From CAVALG01 sp963656085 (GTDB lineage Bacteria; Bacillota; Clostridia; Oscillospirales; Acutalibacteraceae), in assembly GCA_963656085.1 (NCBI GenBank), contig CAVKHV010000014.1:1-30910 (forward strand): a stretch of DNA of 30,910 nucleotides, written 5' to 3'. Positions 1 to 9,048 of this stretch are shown piece by piece (the first letter of the stretch is position 1; each line of letters opens with the position of its first letter). Under the pieces are notes generated by a model. It was not told the origin of the DNA, searched no databases, and was given only the letters and a program-made list of their open reading frames with translations. The position numbers and the translations under genes are program-made.

Positions 1-2481
1 TCGTATTACTATGATAAGTTTTTAAGTAATTTTGATGCAATAGCAGCCGTATTCAATAACGAACTTCCAAAGTATAACTCTGCATTACAGCAATATGCAA
101 ATGCGGCTGATACAAATACAAGTGGTGTATCCGGAACAATAGCTGTACTGTATGGAGAAGTGACAGGGTATCGTCAGACTGTTTATGATGCATCGAAAGC
201 CTTAGAAGGAGCTATAACATATTTGGGATATGTTCTTGATGGTGTTAAGGCTGGCGGCACATTAGAGAAAAAGGCAAATGAATGGGAGACAGTAGCGAAA
301 TCGTCTGAGTTAAAAAACACCTCGATGTCAAAGCAAGATCTTGCCGAAATTGACAGTTTATCAACGTATTTGAATGAGGGCGATGTAAAGAAGCTTATTG
401 ACAGGTTAAGTAATATCAAAGGTCATTTAGACGAATTAGTTAATCAAATAGATAGTTACACATATTTTGGCACAAAAATCGTTGAAATAAGCGATTACCA
501 AACAATGTGTAATATATTAAAGAACAAGATCGGAGACAACGAGTTAAAAAGAGTTCCCACAAACAAGTCACAGCTTGAAGAAAAAATTGCATCTTGGTGC
601 AATGGGCAGTTTGTTATTGGAAACAAGGTAAATGTTTCTTGGGAAAACCAATCCGGAACTCAGGCAAAGCTTATTAAAGATAAGCCCAACTTCTACTCAT
701 ACCTGTATACTCATTTTAACACGGGTGATGTTTCGACAGATACAACAGAGAGAAAAGAAAATGAAGAAAACGGAAAAAATTTATATGAGAATATAAAAAG
801 TAAATCCAGCGAAAGTGCTTCAGGAAACTCCTCTTTTCCTGAATCGCAGAGCGGAAATCAAATCAAGGATAAATCGAATCTGCCATCAAAAGGTAAAAAT
901 GGACAAGAAACTCCCTCCGGTACTGTTTCAACAGGAAACACAGCTGCAAAGGACACAAGCGGAAGCTTAAGTTCAATGTTTACCAATTTGTCCAAAGCGG
1001 TATTGGATATGGGAACTGATCTTAGAGATAAGCTGTATGTTTCCGATTATATCCTGAGTATGTTTAGCTATGATACTATCAGCAAGGAATATGCAAAGAA
1101 AAATCCCGGAAAGGATATTACACTTCAAACATTAACTCTCAACCCGATTGATACTGATCACAACTTTGCTTATGGTGCTGAGGTTGAGTACATTATTTAT
1201 GGCGGAGATAATCAGTCAAATATCAATAAAGCGTATGGTTCAATTTACGGAATACGCTTGGGATTTAACCTTATTTATGCTTTTATGGATTCCGAAATCC
1301 GTGATGGCGCGTTTGCAATCGCAACGCCCATTTCTGCTGCAACCCTTGGTGTAATTCCTGTTCCGCTGATTCAAGGCGCGATTATTATAGGAATTGCTTG
1401 TTGTGAATCGGCTCTTGATTTATCCGATATTAAAGACGGTGAGGCTGTTCCTCTGTTCAAGAATAAAGAAACTTGGAGGTTGTCTTTCAGCGGACTTGTT
1501 GAGTACGCAAAAGGAAAGGCAAAAGAGGTTGCTAAAATTGCAGGAACATATATCATTGACGAAAGCACAAAAAAGCTTTCAGAGTTCCTCGATATGACAG
1601 ATGAGGAGCTGAACAACGGTATAGATAAAAAACAATCTGAGTTAGAGGGATACCTTGGTAACGCATTTGATACACTTATCGAACGCCACGCCAACACAGC
1701 CATACAAAAATTAACTACTTTGGCGACAAATGCTATAGAAGAAAGTGCTCTAAATGGAGTTGATATGGTTGACTATGTTTCTTCGGGATTGGATAAATGG
1801 CTTGCCAGCGAAGCAGAAAATGTAGATACGGAAAATGATATCGGATACATTGTGAAAAAAGAGGCGGTAAAGCTCATAAAACAAAGTTACATCGAACCCA
1901 TTATAAATGAGATTAAGAGTTCTGCATCAAATGCAGAAGCCTCAGTCGATGAGGTCTCAAATACACTTAATTCTATTATATCCAGAATACGTGGTTCAAT
2001 ATCAGGGACTATTAAAAGTGGATGCGAAGCAGTAAAGACATATAAAAAGAAAATGTTGGACGATGTTAAAGCATCAATGAACGAAGGCGCAGGAAAGCTG
2101 AAAGAGACTTTGAATTCAAAATTGGATGGTATTTTCGGACAAAGTCAGGGTAATGATGCAGCAACAGACAATACAGGAATCGCTTCATTGTTGTCATTTG
2201 GATACAGTGATTATCTTAGACTATTTTTGATGATCGGTCTGTACACGAATGAAGAAGGCATTTTATTGCGTACAGCGGATGTTATACAGGTAAACATGGC
2301 CAAACAAACTGAAAACGAGAACTTTGTATTATCAAATTCGGCAGTGTATGTTGATATAAGTGCAACCATACAAGTCAAACCAACTTTGCTCGCATTACCG
2401 CTTTTTGCGAATGTTGAAAAAAACCCAAGCAAAAACGAAGCTTGGTACACAATTACTTATAAGTCGACGAAAGGGTATTAA
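1..2481 (+). CDS. DUF5702-type Tad-locus protein (5' end outside window)
   Basis: The reading frame is open from base 1, so the gene begins upstream and at least 826 residues are present; the GTG at 160 is internal. The visible part has a Ser/Asn/Gly-rich low-complexity stretch (about bases 780-960). A conserved-looking block follows, with a YGAEVEYIIYGG motif (about 1174-1209) and hydrophobic segments near 1345-1410, then a long helical Lys/Glu-rich region (1500-2130) and a C-terminal beta-rich part starting near LLSFGYSDYLRLFL. This order is what I know from DUF5702 proteins, found in Clostridial Tad-type pilus loci, probably envelope-associated; their biochemical role is not known. A lipoprotein gene follows after 9 bases, a TadE-like protein next, which supports the assignment. 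Family recall is fairly confident, function is not. Confidence 0.7.
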   Translation, partial: SYYYDKFLSNFDAIAAVFNNELPKYNSALQQYANAADTNTSGVSGTIAVLYGEVTGYRQTVYDASKALEGAITYLGYVLDGVKAGGTLEKKANEWETVAKSSELKNTSMSKQDLAEIDSLSTYLNEGDVKKLIDRLSNIKGHLDELVNQIDSYTYFGTKIVEISDYQTMCNILKNKIGDNELKRVPTNKSQLEEKIASWCNGQFVIGNKVNVSWENQSGTQAKLIKDKPNFYSYLYTHFNTGDVSTDTTERKENEENGKNLYENIKSKSSESASGNSSFPESQSGNQIKDKSNLPSKGKNGQETPSGTVSTGNTAAKDTSGSLSSMFTNLSKAVLDMGTDLRDKLYVSDYILSMFSYDTISKEYAKKNPGKDITLQTLTLNPIDTDHNFAYGAEVEYIIYGGDNQSNINKAYGSIYGIRLGFNLIYAFMDSEIRDGAFAIATPISAATLGVIPVPLIQGAIIIGIACCESALDLSDIKDGEAVPLFKNKETWRLSFSGLVEYAKGKAKEVAKIAGTYIIDESTKKLSEFLDMTDEELNNGIDKKQSELEGYLGNAFDTLIERHANTAIQKLTTLATNAIEESALNGVDMVDYVSSGLDKWLASEAENVDTENDIGYIVKKEAVKLIKQSYIEPIINEIKSSASNAEASVDEVSNTLNSIISRIRGSISGTIKSGCEAVKTYKKKMLDDVKASMNEGAGKLKETLNSKLDGIFGQSQGNDAATDNTGIASLLSFGYSDYLRLFLMIGLYTNEEGILLRTADVIQVNMAKQTENENFVLSNSAVYVDISATIQVKPTLLALPLFANVEKNPSKNEAWYTITYKSTKGY

Positions 2482-2490
2482 GGTGATAAT

Positions 2491-3120
2491 ATGAAAAAAG
2501 TTCTATGCATAATAATTGCGCTCATGATGCTTTCGCTTTGTGCTTGCGGAAATAAAAACGAAGAAAAGCAACCAAACGAATCGGTAAACCAATCCTCAGA
2601 AACATCATCTGCGACTGAAATCAATAAAATTGACGATGATAAGGCAGTATTAACAGGTGTTTACCAAGTTCCAATGCAAAAGATATATATAGATGTTCCA
2701 AATTATCAGGCTATAGAAAGCGGGTACTCAAAGCTGTATGTTGTGGGAAGAAAAATGAGTATAGCCATAACAGCAAATTGGGATAAAGCCGGTACAACGC
2801 TTGAACAAGCGCATAAAGATGCTTTTGAAACTTATGTTATCGGATTTGAAAACTACGCAAAGATAGACGATTTAAGCATTGAACAAACCGAAACAATTAA
2901 AATTAACGATGTTGAAGTGTATCAGTTTGAGGGTAAGTTAAACTGTCACGATGAAACAGGAACATACGAATTATATACTTTTGGATATTCCTTTATTATG
3001 GATGGAATACCTTGCAGTGTTGAGGGAACAGTTTTAGAGCGTTCTCAACCGCAAGAAATGATTACAGAAATCAGAGATACTGTTAATGCTATGATTAAAA
3101 CACTTCGTAGTTCAAAGTAA
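2491..3120 (+). CDS. Putative lipoprotein of the Tad-type locus
   Basis: This 209-residue protein starts at an ATG preceded by AAGGTG with 6 bases spacing. Residues 1-19 form a lipoprotein signal: two Lys, a hydrophobic stretch, then a lipobox L16-C-A-C19, so Cys19 would be lipidated and the protein anchored on the outer face of the membrane. Residues 20-50 are a polar Asn/Glu/Ser tether. The rest is a mixed alpha/beta globular domain with no motif I can name. It sits 9 bases after the DUF5702 gene and 24 bases before the TadE-like gene, so it is probably co-transcribed and may be a surface or assembly component of the pilus machine. The lipoprotein call is strong; the role is inferred from position only. 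Confidence 0.75.
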   Translation: MKKVLCIIIALMMLSLCACGNKNEEKQPNESVNQSSETSSATEINKIDDDKAVLTGVYQVPMQKIYIDVPNYQAIESGYSKLYVVGRKMSIAITANWDKAGTTLEQAHKDAFETYVIGFENYAKIDDLSIEQTETIKINDVEVYQFEGKLNCHDETGTYELYTFGYSFIMDGIPCSVEGTVLERSQPQEMITEIRDTVNAMIKTLRSSK

Positions 3121-3144
3121 CACAAAGAGATTGGAGAGATGGCA

Positions 3145-4491
3145 ATGCTGAAAAGAATAAAGAGTGAAAGTGGATCGGTCACAATAGAAGCGACCATCTC
3201 TCTGACCGCATTTATGTTTGCTATCGTAACTCTACTGACGATAGTAAATATATGTATGATTCAGGCCAGAATGTCGGTTGCAATCAATACTACTGCAAAG
3301 GAATTATCGCAGTATAGTTATTTGTATTCCTTAACAGGATTTAATAAGAGCGAGGCTGAGCTTGCACAGGCAGCGAAAGACGGAACAGAATCCATCGACT
3401 CGATAATGTCGGATGTAAATACTGTTTTTAATGAGATTGAAAACCTTGGCAATACAGGAAACTCCTCATTAGATAACATTTCAGACATTTCAAATGCGTG
3501 GAATTCTGCGGTCGGCAGCGCTGAGAACATTAAAAATGCCGGCAGTTCTCTAAAGAGTACTATTGAGGAAATTGCGAAAGATCCAAAGCAACTTATGTTT
3601 GGAATTGCAAAAATGGCAGCAAGTGAAAGCCTGAACCTTGCAAAATCAAGACTTATAGCCGCACCTCTTTCCAAAGCCTTATGTAAAAAACATTTGGTAA
3701 GTTCAGACGGCGGAGATGTTGATGCATATCTGAAACAATTAGGGGTTGTTCCTGCAGGAAACGGTTCGTATATCGACGGTCTTGACTTTTCCAATTCTAC
3801 AATCTTCCCGTATGGCTCAAACGAGATTACTGTTGATGTATCCTATGATGTTAAGGTCATCTCACTCCTCCCCATTGATTTTAAGTTTCACTTTCATCAG
3901 AAAGCAGTAACTCACGGGTGGCTGTCGGGAGAGTCTACATATAAAGGCTCAACAAAATACAAGGAAACTAATACCCTTTGGACTAAGGCAACCGTGCAAG
4001 AACGTTCAAATCTGATTCGCCATATGGTGATTGCAGATATGGAAAAAGAGGGATACAAGAAAACGGCAGGACTGACCGATGTTCCGCTTTACAATCCCGA
4101 AAAAAATGAGTTTATAATGATTTCCTCTATGAACCCTCTATACAGCGCAAATGATGAGGACCCTAAAACTCTTGATGATTTAGATCCCGTTGCATTAAAG
4201 GACAGTATAGAGCGTCTATGCGGAAAAATGAAAAGTACGACTGATGGACTTTCTAATGTAGAGGTAAAAACAGAAAAAGACGGACAGGTCACAAAAGAAA
4301 AGAAAAACTGCGGCGGTGCATCCAATAAGATTGTGCTTGTTATCCCGGAGGACGAGGGACTTAAAGAAAAAATTGAAGCAGCTATTGCTGATGCAAACAC
4401 GCGTGGAGTTACTATCGAAATTGTTCCGAGTTACGGAAACGGTGTAAATAAAACCGCAGAGAGAACAAATCAAGAAGGAGGAACAGAATGA
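3145..4491 (+). CDS. TadE-like pseudopilin/minor pilin-type protein
   Basis: The N-terminus has a short basic leader, then SGSVTIEATISL followed by about 22 hydrophobic residues. This resembles class III (TadE/TadF) pseudopilins, in which prepilin peptidase cuts before the hydrophobic helix and a Glu near position +5 is conserved; the Glu in TIEAT fits. I place the start at 3145 because GGAGAG (3133-3138) is 6 bases upstream; the ATG at 3139 directly abuts it. At about 448 residues it is much longer than classical TadE (about 150-200), with a large extracellular domain that is Ser/Asn-rich early and Lys/Glu-rich late. Its stop overlaps the start of the prepilin peptidase gene (ATGA), which strongly couples the two. 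Confident as TadE-like; the C-terminal domain is unassigned. Confidence 0.75.
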   Translation: MLKRIKSESGSVTIEATISLTAFMFAIVTLLTIVNICMIQARMSVAINTTAKELSQYSYLYSLTGFNKSEAELAQAAKDGTESIDSIMSDVNTVFNEIENLGNTGNSSLDNISDISNAWNSAVGSAENIKNAGSSLKSTIEEIAKDPKQLMFGIAKMAASESLNLAKSRLIAAPLSKALCKKHLVSSDGGDVDAYLKQLGVVPAGNGSYIDGLDFSNSTIFPYGSNEITVDVSYDVKVISLLPIDFKFHFHQKAVTHGWLSGESTYKGSTKYKETNTLWTKATVQERSNLIRHMVIADMEKEGYKKTAGLTDVPLYNPEKNEFIMISSMNPLYSANDEDPKTLDDLDPVALKDSIERLCGKMKSTTDGLSNVEVKTEKDGQVTKEKKNCGGASNKIVLVIPEDEGLKEKIEAAIADANTRGVTIEIVPSYGNGVNKTAERTNQEGGTE

Positions 4492-5159
4492 AAATCGCAA
4501 TAGAAATACTGTCATCTCTTATCTTGATATGTTTGGGTTATGTGAGCACCTGTGTTTATCTGAAAAATGATTGCCTAAAGCCTTTCAAACTGAATGATAT
4601 TACTGTGAATACGAAGCCGAGGCTAATCTACATTACTTTCGCGGTAGTCGCAAGTGCAGGTATTATTATATTATTTAATACTTTATATGCGTCAAACAGC
4701 ATGGTTCACAGCTTAAAGCTCTTGGCTTTAATAGAGTGCATTATACCGATGGCGGCAGTTGACCACAGAAAACATAAGATTCCCAATCAGTTTTTGCTTT
4801 TTACTTTCGGACTTCGTGTCGTTTTCTACATTATAGAGTTTATCATTTCAGTTTCAAGTGCTTTTGATACCTTAAAAGACAATGTTATTGGAGCAGCTGT
4901 GATCGGAGTCTTTTTCCTGCTAATCTCACTTGTTTTCAAGAACAGCATCGGCATGGGTGATATCAAACTGTTTGCGATAATGGGATTGTATCAGGGCTTA
5001 TGGGGAGCTTTTAATTCAGTATTCTTTTCCCTTTTGGTATCATTCTTTCTTGCGATTGGTTTGCTTATTACAAGAAAGAAAAAGAGAAAAGACGCAATTT
5101 CTTTTGGCCCAAGCATTTTGCTTGGAACAATTATCGCCATAGGATTATCTGGAATATAA
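4488..5159 (+). CDS. A24-family prepilin peptidase (TadV/CpaA-like)
   Basis: This 223-residue polytopic membrane protein has both catalytic aspartates of the A24 aspartic peptidases: D92 in VDHRKHKIPN (the DxxxxxIP pattern) and D158 in GMGDIKLFA (the GxGD motif). Six or seven hydrophobic segments surround them. It lacks the N-terminal Cys-rich methyltransferase domain of PilD, so it is the short form seen in Tad systems (TadV/CpaA). It would cut the leader peptides of the Flp pilin and TadE-like proteins at the cytoplasmic membrane face. The start overlaps the upstream TadE-like stop by 4 bases, so enzyme and likely substrate are translationally coupled. Confidence 0.92.
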   Translation: MKIAIEILSSLILICLGYVSTCVYLKNDCLKPFKLNDITVNTKPRLIYITFAVVASAGIIILFNTLYASNSMVHSLKLLALIECIIPMAAVDHRKHKIPNQFLLFTFGLRVVFYIIEFIISVSSAFDTLKDNVIGAAVIGVFFLLISLVFKNSIGMGDIKLFAIMGLYQGLWGAFNSVFFSLLVSFFLAIGLLITRKKKRKDAISFGPSILLGTIIAIGLSGI

Positions 5160-5172
5160 CGGGGTGTATGTG

Positions 5173-6486
5173 ATGAAGAATTATAGAAAAATAATACCGC
5201 TTGTAATGGTAATCGTTATGGCTTTGTCCTGCTATAAGCTTGTTTCGGGTGCTATCAAGCAAAATACAGAGTATAACCATTATTTAACTGAAGCAAGAAA
5301 GTTTGCAGACTTGGGTGTTACTAAGTATGCTATTGAAAACTACAACAAAGCAATCTCAATCAAATCTACACCGGATATATATGTTGAGGTTGCAGAGTAT
5401 TATAAAGGTCAAGAAAACAAAGAAACAGAACTCTTAGCGTGGTGCGAGGACTTTTTTGAAAAATATCCTACGGAATCAAAGGCTTACGATTGCCTCTTGG
5501 AAGCATATATGGAACAAAAGGACTATGCGTCTTGCTTTGATGTTTTATATACTGCCGACAAACGGCATGTTTCGTCCGATTACATTAAAAAGGTCAGCAA
5601 TGAGATCTCGTATACATTCAAGCTTGATTTCAACACATATGAGGATGTAGGTATTTATAGCAACAATTTCTGTGCTGTGAAAAGCAAAGATGCTTGGGGA
5701 TATGTTGACCGTTACGGAAACCAACGCGTATCTGTAACATATGTAAGTGCGGCTCCGTTTACTAAGTCAAATATGGCTCCCGTTGTAAATCAGAAGGGCG
5801 AATGTTATTTTATTGATAAATCCGGATCAAAGGTCTTGGTTTCCAAGGATAAGTATAAATCTTTTGGTATCCTTTCGGATGGAATAATTAAGGCTCAGCT
5901 TGAAAGCGACAAATACACCTATTTGGATAGTGACCTTAATAAGTTGTTCGGCGAATACGAAGAAGCAACCGCTTTTAACAACGGCGTAGCCGCTGTTAAA
6001 GAAAACGGAAAATGGAAAATAATCAACAAAGACGGTAAAGCGCAGTCATCAGATAACTACGATGGTGTTATAACGGATGAAAAGAACATAGCATTCAGAA
6101 ATGACAGGATGTTTGTTAAAAGTGATTCGGGCTATATTATGGTGACATCATCCGGTAAGCAAATCGGCAGCGAGACATATGAGGACGCAAGATGCTTTAA
6201 CGATGAAACATATGCGGCAGTAAAAAAAGACGGAAAGTGGTTCTTTATTGACAAGGATGCAAAGAGAGTATCCGATAAGTCTTATGACGAAGCGCGTTCT
6301 TTCAGTAATGGGTTGGCAGGCGTTAAAGTCTCCGGAAAATGGGGATTCGTTGATACGAATGAGAATGTTGTTATTGAACCGCAGTTTTTCGGCGCAAAAG
6401 AGTTTAATGAAAAGGGAAGCTGCTTCGTTCTGACGGGCGATAAATGGCAGTTGTTAAAGCTTTATCGTTTGAACAGGGAGGAGTAA
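5173..6486 (+). CDS. Membrane-anchored WG-repeat protein with TPR-like N-terminus
   Basis: I use ATG 5173 because GGGGTG (5161-5166) lies 6 bases before it; the GTG at 5164 lies inside that site. The product is 437 residues. Residues 5-25 are a signal anchor. About 30-130 look like TPR helices (AIENYNKAISI and following). From about residue 150 to the end there are repeated units of the type (K)WG(Y/F)VD or KWKIINKDG, each about 40 residues with a following Asp/Gly turn; these are WG (KWG) beta repeats. WG repeats often occur in secreted or surface proteins and may bind ligands or proteins. The gene follows the prepilin peptidase by 13 bases and is followed closely by the FHA gene, so it links the pilus and signalling parts of the run. 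Its role is unknown. Confidence 0.8.
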   Translation: MKNYRKIIPLVMVIVMALSCYKLVSGAIKQNTEYNHYLTEARKFADLGVTKYAIENYNKAISIKSTPDIYVEVAEYYKGQENKETELLAWCEDFFEKYPTESKAYDCLLEAYMEQKDYASCFDVLYTADKRHVSSDYIKKVSNEISYTFKLDFNTYEDVGIYSNNFCAVKSKDAWGYVDRYGNQRVSVTYVSAAPFTKSNMAPVVNQKGECYFIDKSGSKVLVSKDKYKSFGILSDGIIKAQLESDKYTYLDSDLNKLFGEYEEATAFNNGVAAVKENGKWKIINKDGKAQSSDNYDGVITDEKNIAFRNDRMFVKSDSGYIMVTSSGKQIGSETYEDARCFNDETYAAVKKDGKWFFIDKDAKRVSDKSYDEARSFSNGLAGVKVSGKWGFVDTNENVVIEPQFFGAKEFNEKGSCFVLTGDKWQLLKLYRLNREE

Positions 6487-6491
6487 TTAAC

Positions 6492-8039
6492 ATGGAATTT
6501 TCTTATGAAAATCAAGGTGCAAATACATATCTTGTATATGAAATAAAATCCGGTGAAACGGTCGATACGCTGAGCCTCGGTATGCTTACTAATAATTCGA
6601 TACCGGGCTTGGCAAAAACTCTGTTCACACAGATGGACGAAGAAAAGTACATCAAGTACAATGTTTCCGCGAAAATCTCGATGAAGCAGTTTTTCGGCGG
6701 AGTTGTAAACCGGAAGAGACTTCTCGGGGCTTTTGAGGGTATTGTAGATGGTCTAATGTCTGCTGAGGACTATATGATTGATACCTCCAGCATCATTCTT
6801 GATCCGGAATATATTTTTGTTGATGTTACTTCGTGTATGGCAACTCTTATCTGCTTGCCTATAACTAATATAGAAACATCAAACCCGGACTTGGGGGCAT
6901 TTTTCAAAAACATAATGGTCAACACACAATTTGATCAAACCGAAAATTCGGATCATGTGGCGAAAATCTTTAATTTCTTGAACAGCTCCCCGATTTTTTC
7001 TCTTTCGGATTTTAGGAAACTCTTAGATGATTTGAAACAAGAGAATACTCAGCCACAGGCACAAGCACCTGTAAGTCAACCGGTGCAGGCTCAAAAACCG
7101 CAACAGGTTACACAATCTCCCCCGGCTACCGCACAGCAACCTAAAGTGACTCCGACGGTAACTCCGGTTCAATCGGCACAACCTAAACCGCAGACAGTCG
7201 TGCAACCGATTGCACCGGTAAAGAACCCTGTAACTATTCCGCAAAAGGTGCAGCCAACTCAAACCGCAAGTGCGGAACCCGAAAAGAAGATAAGTATGTT
7301 CGGTCTGCTGATGCATTACAGTAAAGAAAACAAAGCATTGTACGAGCAGCAAAAAGCTGCAAAAAAAGCCGGCAACACTACTCCGGAAAATAAGACTGTT
7401 CCGCAACAAAGCAAACAGCCTGCTGCAAATCCGGGTTTTGCTGTTCCCGGAGCGAATCAAACGACCAACACTCCGAATTTTGCTATTCCCGGTCAACCGA
7501 CTCCAAACGTACAACCGATAACTGCTTCTCAGCCGCAATCGCAGCCTTCTGTAAAACAGGCGAATAACACTCCACAATCGGTTGCTCAGCCTGTTGCACC
7601 TCAGACGGTTCAGAACAAGCCCTACACTCCCCCTACTGTTCCGCAAGGTCAATCTATGAACTTCGGTGAGACTACTGTACTCGGCGGTGGTCGCATAGGT
7701 GAAACAACGGTTTTGAACGGCGGTATGCAGCAAACACAGACGATAACTCCTCATCTTATCAGAAACAAGAACAATGAGAAGATTCTGCTGAACAAACCGG
7801 TGTTTCGGATTGGCAAAGAGAAAAGCTATGTAGATTACTTTATTGGTGATAACACGGCAGTCAGCCGAAGTCATGCAAATATTATCACGCGTGAAAACAC
7901 ATATTTTGTGGTTGATACAAACTCAACGAACCATACATTTGTCAACGGTAAGATGATTCAGAGCAATACCGAAACTGAAATTCACCACGGCGATAAGATT
8001 CGTCTTGGCAATGAGGATTTTGAGTTTAAGCTTTATTGA
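6492..8039 (+). CDS. FHA-domain protein with Pro/Gln linker (DUF6382-type N-terminus)
   Basis: The likely start is ATG 6492, 8 bases after GGAG (6480-6483); the in-frame ATG at 6444 lies inside the previous gene and has no ribosome site. The 515-residue product has an N-terminal globular domain (about 1-185) like DUF6382, a long Pro/Gln/Thr/Ala-rich linker (about 185-390), two GETTVL motifs (from residues 392 and 403), then a C-terminal FHA domain (about 420-515). The FHA has the expected FRIGKE, SRSHANI and NSTNHTFVNG elements that bind phosphothreonine. It sits with a phosphatase and kinase in the same gene run, so it is probably a cytoplasmic adaptor read by the kinase. The TTVL motifs recur in the protein at 10755-11309. 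The FHA call is very strong; the N-terminal family name is from memory. Confidence 0.92.
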   Translation: MEFSYENQGANTYLVYEIKSGETVDTLSLGMLTNNSIPGLAKTLFTQMDEEKYIKYNVSAKISMKQFFGGVVNRKRLLGAFEGIVDGLMSAEDYMIDTSSIILDPEYIFVDVTSCMATLICLPITNIETSNPDLGAFFKNIMVNTQFDQTENSDHVAKIFNFLNSSPIFSLSDFRKLLDDLKQENTQPQAQAPVSQPVQAQKPQQVTQSPPATAQQPKVTPTVTPVQSAQPKPQTVVQPIAPVKNPVTIPQKVQPTQTASAEPEKKISMFGLLMHYSKENKALYEQQKAAKKAGNTTPENKTVPQQSKQPAANPGFAVPGANQTTNTPNFAIPGQPTPNVQPITASQPQSQPSVKQANNTPQSVAQPVAPQTVQNKPYTPPTVPQGQSMNFGETTVLGGGRIGETTVLNGGMQQTQTITPHLIRNKNNEKILLNKPVFRIGKEKSYVDYFIGDNTAVSRSHANIITRENTYFVVDTNSTNHTFVNGKMIQSNTETEIHHGDKIRLGNEDFEFKLY

Positions 8040-8049
8040 GGGTGTTAAT

Positions 8050-8232
8050 ATGACAGTTATGCTGCCTTTTTATGCTATCCTGGTTATATCGCTCTCCGTA
8101 CTCTTTATTAAAATGTATGGGGTTTCGATATGGCTTTCTATCCTGCTTAGCGTGACGGTTGTTACATTGCTGATTGGCCTTGTGACCTTAATAATCAAAC
8201 AGGTACAACATAAGCGCAAGAGGAACGGATAG
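8050..8232 (+). CDS. Small two-TM membrane protein
   Basis: This 60-residue protein starts at ATG 8050, 5 bases after GAGGGTG (8038-8044). The same frame extends back to 8005 inside the FHA gene, but no ribosome site supports that start. It consists of two hydrophobic segments (about residues 3-21 and 26-48) followed by a basic tail ending HKRKRNG, suggesting that the C-terminus is cytoplasmic. It lies between the FHA and PP2C genes, with 10 and 25 bases of spacing. I do not recognise the family. It may be a membrane anchor or regulator of the kinase/phosphatase pair, but that is inferred from location only. Confidence 0.65.
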   Translation: MTVMLPFYAILVISLSVLFIKMYGVSIWLSILLSVTVVTLLIGLVTLIIKQVQHKRKRNG

Positions 8233-8257
8233 AAACACCAACAGGAGAGGTATATCT

Positions 8258-9031
8258 ATGAATTTTATTATATCCACTGCTACAGATATAGGAACAACAA
8301 AAAGTACAAATCAAGACAGCTTTAATGCACGAGTATTTTCTACTCAGCTCGGAAAGATCGCATTTGCCGTTCTTTGCGACGGTATGGGCGGACTTTCTAA
8401 AGGAGAAGTTGCCAGCGCCTCTCTTGTTAATGCGTTTTGTAAATGGGCTGATAATAGGCTCCCTATTCTTTGCGAAACAGGAATAACAGATTCGGAAATT
8501 CGTGCGGATTGGGTTGGAATCGCCACAGAATACAATGAAAAGATCAAACTTTACGGAAAAAAGTGCGGTCTTGCAAGCGGTCTTGGTACAACCCTAACGG
8601 CATTGCTGCTGACGGAAAGTCGTTATTACATTATCAATGTCGGAGATACCCGTGCGTATGAAATTACGGACAGTGCTACCGTTTTGACGAAGGATCAGAC
8701 CGTGGTTGCCAGAGAAATTGAACTCGGCAATCTTACTCCGGAAGAGGCAGAGACGGATTCGCGAAGAAGCGTTCTTTTACAGTGTATCGGCGCATCCGAT
8801 GATGTATATCCCGATATGTTTTTCGGTGATACAAAGGTGAACGCTACTTATATGCTGTGCAGTGACGGTTTCAGACACGAAATAACCAATGAGGAGATTT
8901 ATGCTTCTTTGAATCCCGGTGTTATGCTTGATGCCGACGGTATGAAAAGAAATATGCAATCACTGATTGAGCTGAATAAGCAGCGACAGGAACGAGACAA
9001 TATTTCGGTTGTGACTATCCGAACATTTTGA
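8258..9031 (+). CDS. PP2C-family Ser/Thr protein phosphatase
   Basis: The 257-residue protein is a complete PP2C (PPM) phosphatase. Motifs in order are NQD (D20), CDGMGG (D41-G42), GTT in the middle, NVGDTRAY, CSDGF and RDNISVV; the metal-binding aspartates are all present. Length is typical of the bacterial Stp/PrpC type, with no extra domain, so it should be cytosolic and Mn2+/Mg2+-dependent. It lies 17 bases before the Ser/Thr kinase gene, the usual pairing in which the phosphatase reverses that kinase's phosphorylation. Here the probable substrates include the kinase itself and the TTVL-motif proteins around it (inference). Confidence 0.95.
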   Translation: MNFIISTATDIGTTKSTNQDSFNARVFSTQLGKIAFAVLCDGMGGLSKGEVASASLVNAFCKWADNRLPILCETGITDSEIRADWVGIATEYNEKIKLYGKKCGLASGLGTTLTALLLTESRYYIINVGDTRAYEITDSATVLTKDQTVVAREIELGNLTPEEAETDSRRSVLLQCIGASDDVYPDMFFGDTKVNATYMLCSDGFRHEITNEEIYASLNPGVMLDADGMKRNMQSLIELNKQRQERDNISVVTIRTF

Positions 9032-9048
9032 ATTGAGGAGAAAAAGGG

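Noticed and set aside
7023..7874. 283-codon open frame on the minus strand
   Set aside because: Shadow of the Pro/Gln-rich linker of the FHA gene; its Arg/Leu-rich composition reflects the repeats on the other strand.
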